NCBI RefSeq assembly: GCF_008704855.1
Contig: NZ_CP023691.1
Location: 8,432,001-8,496,000, forward strand
DNA length: 64,000 bases
Reading direction: 5' to 3'
Origin: Streptomyces platensis
Lineage (GTDB): Bacteria; Actinomycetota; Actinomycetes; Streptomycetales; Streptomycetaceae
Every line of letters begins with the position of its first letter. The stretch's first letter is position 1. Positions 1 through 8,899 of this stretch are shown here, piece by piece. The notes beneath the pieces are model-generated. The model ran no database searches. It was not told the DNA's origin and worked only from the letters and a program-made list of their open reading frames with translations. Both the position numbers and the translations under genes were made by a program.

Positions 1-382
1 AGCAACCGGGAGTGTCCCAAGGCCAGTCCCACGCCGGTCCGTCCGCCGCGGTCAGCAGCCGGTTCGCGCGCAGATTCGGCAGCGCGGCCTGCAGCTCGCC
101 GACCGAGCGGCCCGTCATCACAGCGAGCCGGTCCAGCGCAGCCGCATTGAGATAGCCGTCGCCGTAGCGTGGATCGCCCGGGACACCGGCCTTGCGTAAC
201 GGCGTGCCCAACATGGGCCAAAACTCCTGCTCGGGGATGCCGTTGGCGTCCGCCAAGCGCCGGGTGTAGGAGCCGGTCGACTCCCCACCGATCAACCGCA
301 CCGACAACCCCAGCCGCTGAGCCGGCCTCCATGGCTTTTTCCGCGGCGGCCGGCCGGCCGCCGCGCTTCCCCTACGAACCAT
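1..382 (-). CDS. tniQ: TniQ-family transposition protein, N-terminal part (cut by window start)
   Basis: Only the first 127 codons are in the window; the gene continues to the left. I chose the ATG at 382. After a basic leader (R-K-K-P-W at about 16-20) the protein reads GLSVRLIGGES-TGSYTRRLA, then a region with an invariant-looking G-D-x-R-Y-G-D-G segment and a helix LAVMTGRSVGELQAALP. This is the usual N-terminal signature of TniQ/TnsD-like target-selection proteins, which link the transposase and the AAA+ ATPase to the target site. The context supports it: the same strand carries tnsA, tnsB and tnsC upstream, with an oppositely oriented helicase gene between. Zinc-binding residues, usually further into the protein, cannot be checked. 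The family call comes from pattern recognition only. Confidence 0.72.
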   Translation of the reverse strand, partial: MVRRGSAAAGRPPRKKPWRPAQRLGLSVRLIGGESTGSYTRRLADANGIPEQEFWPMLGTPLRKAGVPGDPRYGDGYLNAAALDRLAVMTGRSVGELQAALPNLRANRLLTAADGPAWDWPWDTPGC

Positions 383-643
383 CCACGCGCCCCTCTCACC
401 AATCGTCCCGCAGCGGGGCGATGCCTTCCCCTGGCCGGACATCCGCTTCTCACGCCGGGAGACGAGCAAACCCATATACGTCCGGTGCTCGCTCATCTGC
501 GCGAGGCTGGCCCGCTCCCGTCGGCGCGGGCGGTGTCTTTGGCCGAAATTCCTCGGTGGCCCGTCCGGCCGAGCGGGCCCGGCCAGTACATTCCCGCGCG
601 ATCCGAGGCAGGGGCGCCGCCCCGAGAAGGGAACGGAGGCGCC
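383..643. promoter_or_regulatory. Divergent control region between tniQ and the helicase gene
   Basis: This 261-bp gap separates the start of tniQ (leftward) from that of the helicase (rightward) and must hold both promoters. A good ribosome-binding site, GGAGG at 635-639, precedes the helicase ATG at 644 and is the reason for preferring that start over an upstream in-frame one at 485. A slightly AT-richer patch lies near 468-480. I could not assign -35/-10 boxes with confidence. Confidence 0.35.
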
Positions 644-3151
644 ATGGAACTGCGGGAGCACCAAGTCGCGGCTCTGGCCGCGATTCAGGCTGCAGCGGCA
701 GCCAATGAGAAACGCATGACGGTCGTCTCGGCGTGCGGCACCGGCAAGACGCTGGTCGCCCAGCAGGCCGCGCAGCGCCTGGCACCGCAGGGCACCGTGC
801 TGGTGCTGATGCCGACCAAGGCCCTGGTGACCCAGACCGTTCGGCGCTGGCGTGAGGCAGGCAGAAAGGGGCTGGCGCTCGCCGTCTGCTCCCTCAGCCA
901 GACCGAGAGCGGCCTGGCCCCCGCGGAGGCGGTGTTGTGTCGCGGCCCGCGCGGCCCGCGGGCCATCGCCCAGGCCGCCCGCACGACTGGCCCGGTCACC
1001 GTGTTCTCCACCTACGACTCCCTCCACCACACCCGCGACGCCCACGACCTGTACGGGCTGCCGCCCTGGGACCTCGTGATCATCGACGAGGCCCACCGCA
1101 CCTGCTCCGCGTTCGGCGATGGCTGGGGCACCATCCACGACGACGCCGCCGTCCCCGCCAAGATCCGCCTCTACATGACTGCCACGCCCCGGGTCTGGGG
1201 CGCCCCGGCCCGAGACGAACTTCTCCCGCTCATGGAGCGCGTCCCTCTCGCCACCATGGACCACCGCGAGATCTTCGGCCCGACCGTGTTCGAACTGGGC
1301 ATGGCCGAAGCCATCGAACGGGGCATCCTCGCCGACTACCAAGTCGTCATGCCCATCGTCGACGACGCCGACCTGCACCACATCCTCGCCGCCCGCCGGC
1401 CCGCCAACACCGCCCACCACGACGGCCTGCGCAACGCCGCGGTCCAGGTCGCCGTCCTGCGTGCGATCGCCGAACACGGGCTGCGCCGCGTCCTGGTCTT
1501 CCACAACCGCATCGCCCTCGCGGAAGCGTTCGCCGAATCTCTGCCGACCACCGCGCAGGAAGCCGGTGAGCAACTGCGCATCGACGGCCTGTGGTCTCAG
1601 GTCATCCACGGCGAACATCCCGGTGACTGGCGCAGAGACCTGCTGGAGGATTTCGCCGACCCCGACCCCGACCGCGCGTGCGCGGTGCTGTCCAACGTGC
1701 GGGTCCTCAATGAGGGAGTCGACATGCCCGACGTCGACTCCGTCGTCTTCGCCGCCCCCCGCTCCAGCATCATCGATGCCATCCAGGCCATCGGCCGCGG
1801 CCTGCGCCAGCCACCCGGGGCGGGCAAAAAGACCACCCTGGTCATCCCGGTCTACCTCCGACACGGCCTGAGCACCACCACCCTGCTGAAGGGCTCCGCT
1901 TTCGAGAACCTGCTCACCCTCCTGCAGGCCCTGCGCGCCCACGACAACTCCTTCATGGACCGCATCGCCCTGCCCGCCCGCAGTAGCAGCGGCAGCGCCC
2001 CCGCCCGGGCCACCTACTACGCCCGCCCCGAACGGGCCGCGCAACTCGCGCATGCCCTCGGCCTGGAGATCACCGTGCCGGCCATCGGCACCTGGGAGGA
2101 ATCCCACGCCTCCGCCCACCGCTACCGAACCGCCTTCGGACACCTCAACGTTCCCGCCGACTACACCGACCCCGACGGCTTCGCCCTGGGCGAGTGCCTG
2201 ACCAACCTCCGCCTGCGACACCTCCTGAGCCGCCTGCCCACCGAGCACAAACAGGCCCTGGACGCCCTGGGCATGCTGTGGGCGACGCCAGCCCGCACAT
2301 TCCAGTCCATGCTCGAACACGCCCGCGCCTGGGCGGCCGTTCACGGACACCTCTACGTTCCCGTCAAGGAAAAGATCGGCGGCCATCCGCTCGGCTCCTG
2401 GCTGGCCGCCCAGCGCCACAAAGCCAAGACCGGCAGCCTTCCCCACGAGCACCGCCAGGCGCTCGACGCGATCGACCCCGACTGGAACCCGCCCCGGACG
2501 AACTGGCATCGCCGCTACATCCGCGCCCGCACCCTCGTCGCCACCACCGGCTGGAACCCCGCCGTGCCATCCACCAGCCCCACCGGCGAGCACCGCGCCA
2601 TCGTGAACTGGGTCCTCACCCAGCGGCTGACCTTCTTCCAGCTCCAGCCACGCCAGCAGGAACTGCTGATCGACCTGGGCATCCCGCCCCTGCCTGGCCG
2701 CATGCACTCCGACCGCGCCTACGACCCCCAACGCCACGCCTTCTACGCGGCCCTCGGACACGCCGCCACGTTCCTCAACCGCGAAGGCCACCTCGACGTA
2801 CCCCGCCGCCACATGGAACCCACCCCAGCCGCCCGCGAGGACGCCCCCGCCTTCGCACTGGGGGAGTGGATCCACAAGCGCCGCAGGCACCCCGAACTCC
2901 TCACCCCGAAACAGCGCCGCGCCCTCGAAGCGCTGCGCATGATCTGGGACCCCACCCTCAATACCCGCAAACACCCCGACCCGCCGCGCCCGCATGACGA
3001 CACCAGGCCATGCGCGAGACGCCCGGCCGCGCTTGAAAACGCCGAACAGCCCCTGGCTCCCGTCCCGGACCGGGCTTGCGGATCACAGATGCACCACACG
3101 GCCGAGCGACACTTTCTCCAGCACCTCCAGCGTGATTTGCTCCTCGCCTGA
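644..3151 (+). CDS. SF2 DEAH-type helicase with C-terminal helicase-associated (HA) repeats
   Basis: An 835-aa protein. Residues 29-36 (SACGTGKT) are the Walker A motif, 148-151 DEAH, and 179-181 the TAT of motif III (MTATP). Motif V/VI-like elements (V-L-N-E-G-V-D-M-P, then Q-A-I-G-R-G-L-R) complete an SF2 core of about 450 residues. The rest holds several helicase-associated repeats of the form W...Y...GHL-x-V-P...LG-x-W/C-L...R...G-x-L...LDALGM-x-W, with the last ending L-R-M-I-W-D. The ATG at 644 has GGAGG just upstream. The gene sits between tnsC and tniQ but on the other strand, and its last 69 bases overlap the end of tnsC. Members of this family are common in Streptomyces accessory DNA but lack an agreed role. 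Here it could be cargo or a functional transposition partner. A paralogue lies at 57386-59824. Confidence 0.85.
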   Translation: MELREHQVAALAAIQAAAAANEKRMTVVSACGTGKTLVAQQAAQRLAPQGTVLVLMPTKALVTQTVRRWREAGRKGLALAVCSLSQTESGLAPAEAVLCRGPRGPRAIAQAARTTGPVTVFSTYDSLHHTRDAHDLYGLPPWDLVIIDEAHRTCSAFGDGWGTIHDDAAVPAKIRLYMTATPRVWGAPARDELLPLMERVPLATMDHREIFGPTVFELGMAEAIERGILADYQVVMPIVDDADLHHILAARRPANTAHHDGLRNAAVQVAVLRAIAEHGLRRVLVFHNRIALAEAFAESLPTTAQEAGEQLRIDGLWSQVIHGEHPGDWRRDLLEDFADPDPDRACAVLSNVRVLNEGVDMPDVDSVVFAAPRSSIIDAIQAIGRGLRQPPGAGKKTTLVIPVYLRHGLSTTTLLKGSAFENLLTLLQALRAHDNSFMDRIALPARSSSGSAPARATYYARPERAAQLAHALGLEITVPAIGTWEESHASAHRYRTAFGHLNVPADYTDPDGFALGECLTNLRLRHLLSRLPTEHKQALDALGMLWATPARTFQSMLEHARAWAAVHGHLYVPVKEKIGGHPLGSWLAAQRHKAKTGSLPHEHRQALDAIDPDWNPPRTNWHRRYIRARTLVATTGWNPAVPSTSPTGEHRAIVNWVLTQRLTFFQLQPRQQELLIDLGIPPLPGRMHSDRAYDPQRHAFYAALGHAATFLNREGHLDVPRRHMEPTPAAREDAPAFALGEWIHKRRRHPELLTPKQRRALEALRMIWDPTLNTRKHPDPPRPHDDTRPCARRPAALENAEQPLAPVPDRACGSQMHHTAERHFLQHLQRDLLLA

Positions 3152-4132
3152 GCGGATCGCGATCTGCGCCGCCTGGCAGATCAACTGGGACAGCGACCGC
3201 ATGTAGCCGCGGCTACGCGTATGCAGGTACTCGGCCACCTTCCTTAGGTCGTGCGGCTGGTGCCGGTACAGCACCAGCTCCGCATCGAACAGGTCGATGA
3301 CCCGCGCGAAGGCGATCGACTCCTCGCCACTGAATCCCATCCGACTGGTCCGCAGCACCATGTGGTCGCCCCGCAACTGCTCTGTGGGATCCAGCTTGGT
3401 GTCGTTGTCCCGGGTGAGGGGGTCGACAATGAACTGGGCGCCGCGTCCGCAGTAGACGAACGTTGCCCCGGTCTCCTCGCTGATCACATCCAGGTACTGG
3501 AAGGCCAACTCCGCGTCCGCGGCCGTACGCAGCCGCTCGATTCCGTCTATGAGGACCAGCCGCGTCCTCGCATTGCGCATGGTCCGAATTACCGACTCGG
3601 TGAGGTCTCCGCTCTCCCGCTCCTGGCCCAGGAACCGAGCGAACGCGCCAGCCCAGTTGCGCATGCTGCCGCGCGTCGGCGGGGGCACGTTCAGGGTGAT
3701 GACCGGGATGCGGTTCTCGTCCGGCCCGTACAGATCCGACAGCCGCCGCTCCCAGTGCACCCCGATCGCCTGCAGCACCGTACTCTTCCCCGTTCCGCGC
3801 GGCCCGTCCAGGATGATCCCGGCCTTGCCGTGCCGGCGCTGCTGGTTGGCCAGGATCTGCTCGGCCACCAGCAGCTTCGCCTTAGCGATCGCGGGAGTGT
3901 TGACCGTGCGCAGATGTCCGTGGAACAACAACCGCGGGTCCAGACTGCCGACCTTCGTCCCCTCCGGGGCACTGTCCTCCAGCTTCGGAGCATGCAAAGA
4001 CGACTGAGCGAGCGCCCTCCACGCATGGCAGTTCTCCGGCCACGACGGCGCAGGCGGGGCCAGCAGCAACGGCTCAGGCGCACGCGTGTCGCGCAGCAGC
4101 CGTTCCTCCTCGACCGTCAGCTCCATTTCCAC
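3083..4132 (-). CDS. tnsC: TnsC/TniB-like AAA+ ATPase of a Tn7-like transposon
   Basis: A 349-aa AAA+ ATPase. The Walker A motif G-P-R-G-T-G-K-S-T is at 110-118, and the hydrophobic Walker B strand RLVLIDGIE at 191-199 has D-G where most members have D-E. The C-terminal part (about 300-349) carries the helix GYMRSLSQLICQAAQIAIRSG, characteristic of TniB/TnsC family ATPases, which bridge TniQ-type target selectors and the DDE transposase. It starts 49 bp after tnsB ends, in the same operon. Its 3' end overlaps the convergent helicase gene by 69 bp. A short relic of a related tnsC 3' end lies at 50345-50460. Role from the family; not tested here. Confidence 0.85.
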   Translation of the reverse strand: MEMELTVEEERLLRDTRAPEPLLLAPPAPSWPENCHAWRALAQSSLHAPKLEDSAPEGTKVGSLDPRLLFHGHLRTVNTPAIAKAKLLVAEQILANQQRRHGKAGIILDGPRGTGKSTVLQAIGVHWERRLSDLYGPDENRIPVITLNVPPPTRGSMRNWAGAFARFLGQERESGDLTESVIRTMRNARTRLVLIDGIERLRTAADAELAFQYLDVISEETGATFVYCGRGAQFIVDPLTRDNDTKLDPTEQLRGDHMVLRTSRMGFSGEESIAFARVIDLFDAELVLYRHQPHDLRKVAEYLHTRSRGYMRSLSQLICQAAQIAIRSGEEQITLEVLEKVSLGRVVHL

Positions 4133-4181
4133 GGTGTTCCCCTCTCCAAATGTGCCGGTGCCTCATCCGCACCGCGCTCCC

Positions 4182-6608
4182 TCACAAGACGTCGCCGTCG
4201 GTGCCAGCGTCCGCCTGCGCCTGATCGAACTGGGCGAAGATCTGCCGGTAGCGCTCTTTGAGGCTCTCGTCGACGCCGTCTTCCGCCCGCGCCCTGCCGG
4301 CATGTGCCCAGGCATCTAGCGCGGGATCTGGCGCCATCGCACCCTGCTCCCAGTCGATACCCGGCCCCTCGTCGCCTTCCGGTGCGCCGTACAGGCCGGT
4401 ATCGCCCAAGCTGAGGGGATCGACATCCAGGTCTGGGACGGACGGGGGGACTTTCGACCAGTCGATGGGGTCGCGCTCCGCGTACGGATCGAACTCCCGC
4501 TGCGGGGCCGGCTCGGGCAGAGGCGTATACCCGTCCGGCACCAGTACCCGCCGTGCCTCGTCAGGCCCCCGTTCGGCCCGCTCCAACAACTCGGCAAGAG
4601 CATGGGCGATCGCCTCCTCGTCCTCGGTGCGCCCGCCGCGCTCCAGATGCTGGGAGACCGCAATGTCCCACAGGAACTGCGTGAACGGCGCCCCGACCAC
4701 ATGACTATGGACCCATGTGGCATCCACCCACCCGTTGGTGTTGTGATCGCGCAGCCACACCCGGGACAGGTCGTTGGGGGTGTACCGGACCTCCCACCGG
4801 CCTTTCCTCTTGCCTCGCAGATCCGAGCGTGTGAGCCGGAAGGGGTTCAGCCCTTCCTGAGGATCGCGGGAGGGGTGGTCGTAAGTGCGGTTGTGCAGAC
4901 GGATGCCCTGCTCGCTCACCCCGACCCACGCCGTCGGCAGTAGCCGAAGATAATCCTCGCGGGTCAGCGGGATCGGCAGGTAGCCTTCGACCGCCACGCA
5001 CGCCGCGTACATCTGGTTCGGCGTCAGATGGGGCAGATAGGCGTCGTAGGGATCGGCGAGCTCCTGGTGAGGCGTGTTCTGCCACTCCAGGGCGATCCAC
5101 TGCTGGAGCAGAGCGTCGAGCTCGGCCAGCGTCCACAACCGCTCGCCGTTCACGGTCCGTCGCACCCGCACCGGGTCACGGCCCGTGTAGCTGTTTACGC
5201 GCTGGCTGAACTTCGACTTGACCGTCCTGAAGCTGCGCTCCACGATCCCTTTGTCCTGGCCGGTGCGCTTGCGGGCCGGCCGCACCGAAATGCCCAGGTA
5301 CTCGCAGGCGTCGAAGAACGTCCGTCCGGCGAACACTGTGCCGTGATCGATGACGACCAAGTCGGGGATGATCACTGGCCGGGCCGCGGCGTGCGCGAAC
5401 CGGGGTTCGACAGCGACCAGTTCCTCATACGGCAGGTCGGAGACGCTGGCGTGGACGGCCGCGTCGTACCCGGGCCGCATCGGCGCCGGGACCAGGGCCT
5501 GTGCCAGCAGTTCGCAGGCGTCCACTGCCTTCGTCGCCCGCCCCTTGGCGCGCGGCGCCGACACCAGGCCGCCTCGGCCGGCCTTCCGCCGCTTGCCTCG
5601 CCGGCTCGGCTGCTTGGGCCGTACCACGGCAGCGATGATGCTGCGGGTCGCCACACAGATCGCGGCTGTCAGCTCAACCCGGGCAGGCTGGCCATCGTCG
5701 CCCAGCACCCACACATCTAGGTCGGTCGAGTCGATCTGGATCAGCTCACCCGGCATCGTCGCCTTCGTCACCGAGAACGGCAGCCCCATCCGTGCCCCCG
5801 CCGCACGCGCACCCGGGGGAGAGTCCCAGTCCTTGGGGTTGATGCCCAGCCGCCCCAACAGCTTGTACAGCGTCGGCTCCTCCGGAACCTTCACTCCCTC
5901 CCCGTGCGCGGCACGCACCACCCGCCGCAGCGACTTGAACAGCTTCCGCGCATCCGACGGCGCGTCCGCCCGCCGGCGCTGGCGCTCCACCAGCACCAGA
6001 AGCTGCTCCACTACGAGCGGGTCGGTCGCCCCGTACAGCCGCCGTCGCTTGGTGCTGCGCCCATCCACAAGATCGACCACGCTGCGCCGCCTGCAGTAGG
6101 CCAGCCGCTTAGCCTGGACCGTTTGCCAGGACACCCGCCTGCCCAGGACCGCGTTCATCTCGGCAGCCTTGGCCTGGTACCGCTCGATGAACGTCGTCGA
6201 CGCAGGGTCGAAAGCCGGCCGCGGCCGCGCCCCCGACGGTGCCCCGAGAGGCAGCCCGGTGTCGACCTCGACCACCGCCCGCTGCCACTGCCGCGCCGCC
6301 TCCGCCGCAGCGACCGGGATACCCTCCAGCTCTGCGAAGTCGGGCATTTCCGACTGGATCAGGGGATGCCCGGCCGCGTCGAGGACAGCGAAGTCGTCCG
6401 ACGCTGCCAGCACCGACAGGAGCACTGCGGCCGGCACCCCGCCGCTCTCCAACGGGTCCAGCAGCACCATCATCCCGTCCAGCCCGGCCACTAGGTACCG
6501 GCCGCCCCGCCACCGCACCTCGTCCCCGCGCGCCAGCACCCCGCGCGGTGCGCCGCGCACCTGCAGTGACGCCCGGTCCGCCGCAGCGGCTGGCTCCGGC
6601 CCGCTCAC
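4182..6608 (-). CDS. tnsB: TnsB/TniA-like DDE transposase (Mu-type integrase fold)
   Basis: I chose the GTG at 6608, which overlaps the tnsA stop as GTGA; an ATG at 6725 would bury 39 residues in tnsA. The 808-aa protein has an N-terminal DNA-binding region, an integrase core and a C-terminal beta/acidic tail. The catalytic triad is visible: D293 in IQIDSTDLDVW, D421 in LVVIDHGTVFAG, and E457 in GIVERSFRTVK, with 35 residues between the last two as expected. A basic insert (RRGKRRKAGRGG) lies between the first two Asp residues. It joins the 3' transposon ends to the target. Translation is probably coupled to tnsA, and tnsC follows 49 bp downstream. All three acidic residues are intact, so this subunit looks functional. 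Confidence 0.88.
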   Translation of the reverse strand: MSGPEPAAAADRASLQVRGAPRGVLARGDEVRWRGGRYLVAGLDGMMVLLDPLESGGVPAAVLLSVLAASDDFAVLDAAGHPLIQSEMPDFAELEGIPVAAAEAARQWQRAVVEVDTGLPLGAPSGARPRPAFDPASTTFIERYQAKAAEMNAVLGRRVSWQTVQAKRLAYCRRRSVVDLVDGRSTKRRRLYGATDPLVVEQLLVLVERQRRRADAPSDARKLFKSLRRVVRAAHGEGVKVPEEPTLYKLLGRLGINPKDWDSPPGARAAGARMGLPFSVTKATMPGELIQIDSTDLDVWVLGDDGQPARVELTAAICVATRSIIAAVVRPKQPSRRGKRRKAGRGGLVSAPRAKGRATKAVDACELLAQALVPAPMRPGYDAAVHASVSDLPYEELVAVEPRFAHAAARPVIIPDLVVIDHGTVFAGRTFFDACEYLGISVRPARKRTGQDKGIVERSFRTVKSKFSQRVNSYTGRDPVRVRRTVNGERLWTLAELDALLQQWIALEWQNTPHQELADPYDAYLPHLTPNQMYAACVAVEGYLPIPLTREDYLRLLPTAWVGVSEQGIRLHNRTYDHPSRDPQEGLNPFRLTRSDLRGKRKGRWEVRYTPNDLSRVWLRDHNTNGWVDATWVHSHVVGAPFTQFLWDIAVSQHLERGGRTEDEEAIAHALAELLERAERGPDEARRVLVPDGYTPLPEPAPQREFDPYAERDPIDWSKVPPSVPDLDVDPLSLGDTGLYGAPEGDEGPGIDWEQGAMAPDPALDAWAHAGRARAEDGVDESLKERYRQIFAQFDQAQADAGTDGDVL

Positions 6609-7363
6609 GGCTGCTCCGCCGCGAACGGGCGGCGCATCGCCTCCGGCTCGCCCGCGCTCATCGGCCCCACCAACGATTCGGGCCCCAGGGGCACGGCCCA
6701 GTCCAAGCCCAGGCGCCGCTTCCACATCATGTGGTAAAGGCGGGGAAGGGCCAGCAGGCGCGACACCCCGCAGTCCTCGACGCCCTCCGCCAGCGGCCGC
6801 GGCTCGGCGAACGCGCGAGCCAGCGCAGCCTCCACCTCCGCGTCACCGAAACGCGGATGTCGCCGCCGCGACACCCACCGCAGATTCGCCAGCGCCGTCC
6901 TGTCCGGCAGCTGCGGTGACGCCAGCTGCCAGCCCGCCTGCCCACACGCCTCGCGCCACACGGACATCTCCCGCTCGAACCGCTCGCCCGGCCCCTTCGA
7001 GGGTCGGGCGACCACCACCACCGTCGCCCCGGAAACGGTGCGCACGAAGAAGTCCGGCACCAGCCGCCGCTCGCGGCCCCGCTCCCGCCAGACCAACTGC
7101 GCGGACCAAGCGCCGAAATCGACCACCCCGGGATGGAAATCCAGCAGCATCGCCGTCGACAGCCGCTCCAGCGAACGGCAGCCCACCAGCCGCCTGTTGG
7201 TCTCCGACCACCACCAGGTAACGATGCTGCGCCGGGAGGGATGCCGCGACGGCTTCCACACCTCGCCCCGCTCCGACAGCGCCACCCCTGCCAACCGGTC
7301 CGGTGGCAGGGTACGGCGCACCTCGTTGGCGTCGAAGTGGAGGACCTGCAACTCCCTTGCCAT
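6605..7363 (-). CDS. tnsA: TnsA-like endonuclease of a Tn7-like transposon
   Basis: A 252-aa protein, the first gene of the tnsABC operon; its stop overlaps the tnsB start (GTGA). It matches the TnsA pattern: an R-R/S-I-V-T-W-W-W-S-E region, S-L-E-R with E66 in a helix, then the core strand LVPDFFVRT with D104. TnsA cuts the 5' transposon ends, so that together with TnsB the element moves by cut and paste. Oddly, the position where relatives usually have Q/E/D-x-K/R after the PD-F-F-V strand reads V118-A119-R120 (VVVVARP), so one acidic or amide ligand seems lost. Either the family varies here or the nuclease is weakened. The start at 7363 is the first reasonable ATG; no strong ribosome-binding site is evident. 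Confidence 0.75.
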   Translation of the reverse strand: MARELQVLHFDANEVRRTLPPDRLAGVALSERGEVWKPSRHPSRRSIVTWWWSETNRRLVGCRSLERLSTAMLLDFHPGVVDFGAWSAQLVWRERGRERRLVPDFFVRTVSGATVVVVARPSKGPGERFEREMSVWREACGQAGWQLASPQLPDRTALANLRWVSRRRHPRFGDAEVEAALARAFAEPRPLAEGVEDCGVSRLLALPRLYHMMWKRRLGLDWAVPLGPESLVGPMSAGEPEAMRRPFAAEQP

Positions 7364-7666
7364 GACGTCTCCCTGGCATCACGGTCGTACTGCCGCGGCG
7401 AGCCGCCGACAATGGACTGCCAGACCAATAGCACAACGCCCGCCGCCGCCGGAGCGGCGAACAGTGCGATCCAGACAGACTGTTGCGGGCCGCCGCGGCT
7501 GTCCCCGGTGCGAGGTCAGCCCAGCGGACGGGCAGGCAAACGCCCTTGCCTTGAAAAGCGAGTGCTCTGTCCGTTTTGGTGGTGTAAACGGCGCAGGTGA
7601 TCGGGTTGGGTGCTCGGCACGCATCCAGGCCAAGTCGCGTTGGATCGACGAGCACAGCCGAGGGCC
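7364..7666. other. Gene-free stretch upstream of tnsA, expected to hold the transposon end
   Basis: I see no gene in these 303 bp. In Tn7-like elements tnsA lies next to one transposon end, so the end and its TnsB-binding repeats, together with the tnsABC promoter, should be here. An AT-richer patch at 7550-7591 contains an interrupted palindrome, CCGTTT at 7571-7576 and AAACGG at 7586-7591. I could not find two or more clear direct copies of a 20-bp TnsB site or an unambiguous TGT/ACA terminus. Confidence 0.3.
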
Positions 7667-8722
7667 TTATTCGGCGAACACGTTCGCATGCTGCTCGACC
7701 AACGCCGGTCCGAGAGCCCAGGTGATGTCTTCCGCCCCTTGGTCGTACGACCACCAGTCCGTTACCCGGGCGGTGACCAGGCGGTCGAGCGTGGCGGCAA
7801 GGATGTCAGGAGGCACAGCACACACACGCCCGATCCTGTCCGCTTCGATGGCGCCCTGCACGCTGCCGGGGGAGAGGTGAGTGACCAGAGCGAGTGCGGT
7901 CAGCCGATCTGAGGTCGGCAGGTTGCGAAGTGCCCGGCAGGAGGTCAGGCGAAGAGCCTTGTCTGCGGCGTGGGCACGGTCTTGCCGCCCTGGCGCCTGT
8001 GTCAGGACAGCGGCGTCAAGCAGCTGTGCTGTGACCCCGCGGGGCACACCTGTGATCCCTGCAGGCAGGCGGATGAGCCAGCCAACTTGCTCCAATCCCT
8101 GCCACGGAGATGGCCGTTGGTTCAAGCGCAGGCTTCGCAGGAGGCCTGCTGGCAGGTGGAGCCGTCCTGAGGCCGTTGCCCGCAGCGCGCCTTGCAGGGC
8201 AAGCAGCCGGGCGGCGGCGTCGGCCTCGGCAGGAAGTGCGGCCGCGAGGTAGCTGAGCATCTCCCGGATCCTGACTGCCGTCCCTGGCCCCCTCCCCCGT
8301 TTCCTGCGGCGTCGCGGGGGAGGGGGAAGGACGGTTGCCGTGAATGCGGCTTCGGGGACGATGGCGCTGTGTGCGGTGGCGCGTGCGCAGGCGGTGCAGG
8401 CGTCCGTCAGCCGCCACAGGCGCCCGCCGCGTTCGCAGGTGAGCACCAGCAGGATGGGGCCTGAGCAGCCGCGGTGGCGCGGATGCCAATGGCAGCCCCG
8501 TGCGTGGCACTGGCAGGTGCGCAGATGTGCCGGCAGTGCGTCGCTTCGGGCGTGGGCGGCCAGATGCCCCACCACGGCGGGCCGTACTGCCGCCGTTCCC
8601 AGCGGCAAGCGCCTGCTCGCCATAGGACAGTCCGGACAGGCCATCACAGGGCCGCCGCGCTGCGGGCGCAGCTCGACTGTCCAGGTGCGCCGCACTGTTC
8701 GTCCGGTCGCGCACAGCCTCAT
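7667..8722 (-). CDS. Cys-rich hypothetical protein with C-terminal winged-helix-like region
   Basis: A 351-aa protein when started at the ATG at 8722; the longer reading to 9259 runs through the divergent regulator gene and its operators and is rejected. The N-terminal third is rich in Cys and His (C-P-D-C, CQCHARGCHWHPRHRGC, C-x-x-C-A-R), suggesting metal binding. A basic linker (P-R-R-R-R-K-R-G) follows. The C-terminal 90 residues (LTALALVTHLSPGSVQGAIEAD then DILAATLDRLV and a W-W-S-Y-D-Q-G segment) look like a winged helix. It is divergent from a small XRE regulator, with a palindromic operator cluster between, so the two are probably co-regulated. I do not recognise a named family, and DNA binding is inferred. 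Confidence 0.6.
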   Translation of the reverse strand: MRLCATGRTVRRTWTVELRPQRGGPVMACPDCPMASRRLPLGTAAVRPAVVGHLAAHARSDALPAHLRTCQCHARGCHWHPRHRGCSGPILLVLTCERGGRLWRLTDACTACARATAHSAIVPEAAFTATVLPPPPRRRRKRGRGPGTAVRIREMLSYLAAALPAEADAAARLLALQGALRATASGRLHLPAGLLRSLRLNQRPSPWQGLEQVGWLIRLPAGITGVPRGVTAQLLDAAVLTQAPGRQDRAHAADKALRLTSCRALRNLPTSDRLTALALVTHLSPGSVQGAIEADRIGRVCAVPPDILAATLDRLVTARVTDWWSYDQGAEDITWALGPALVEQHANVFAE

Positions 8723-8800
8723 GACCGCAAGCCTTTCTGTCTCGTCCGCGTCGGGGAAGGTGGCCCTCGAGGGTTGTGATGGGGGGGGCGGGCGGAACGG

Positions 8801-8886
8801 TAGTGCAGACCTCTGCCCTGACCCGCACGGCCGCCACCAGCAGAAATAGGGCAGAGGTCTGCACTGACAGGGCAGGGGTCTGCACC
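8801..8886. promoter_or_regulatory. Three-copy palindromic operator in a divergent promoter region
   Basis: Three copies of an 18-bp element lie between the divergent genes at 8722 and 8900. Copy 1 (8802-8819) is inverted; copies 2 (8848-8865, AGGGCAGAGGTCTGCACT) and 3 (8869-8886, AGGGCAGGGGTCTGCACC) are direct. The core GCAGA-GG-TCTGC is itself a 5-2-5 palindrome, with one mismatch in copy 3. Copies 2 and 3 start 21 bp apart, two helical turns, so bound dimers would share one DNA face. Copy 3 ends 13 bp before the GTG at 8900. This is a plausible autoregulatory operator for the XRE protein. Confidence 0.6.
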
Positions 8887-8899
8887 TTCGGATAAGAAG

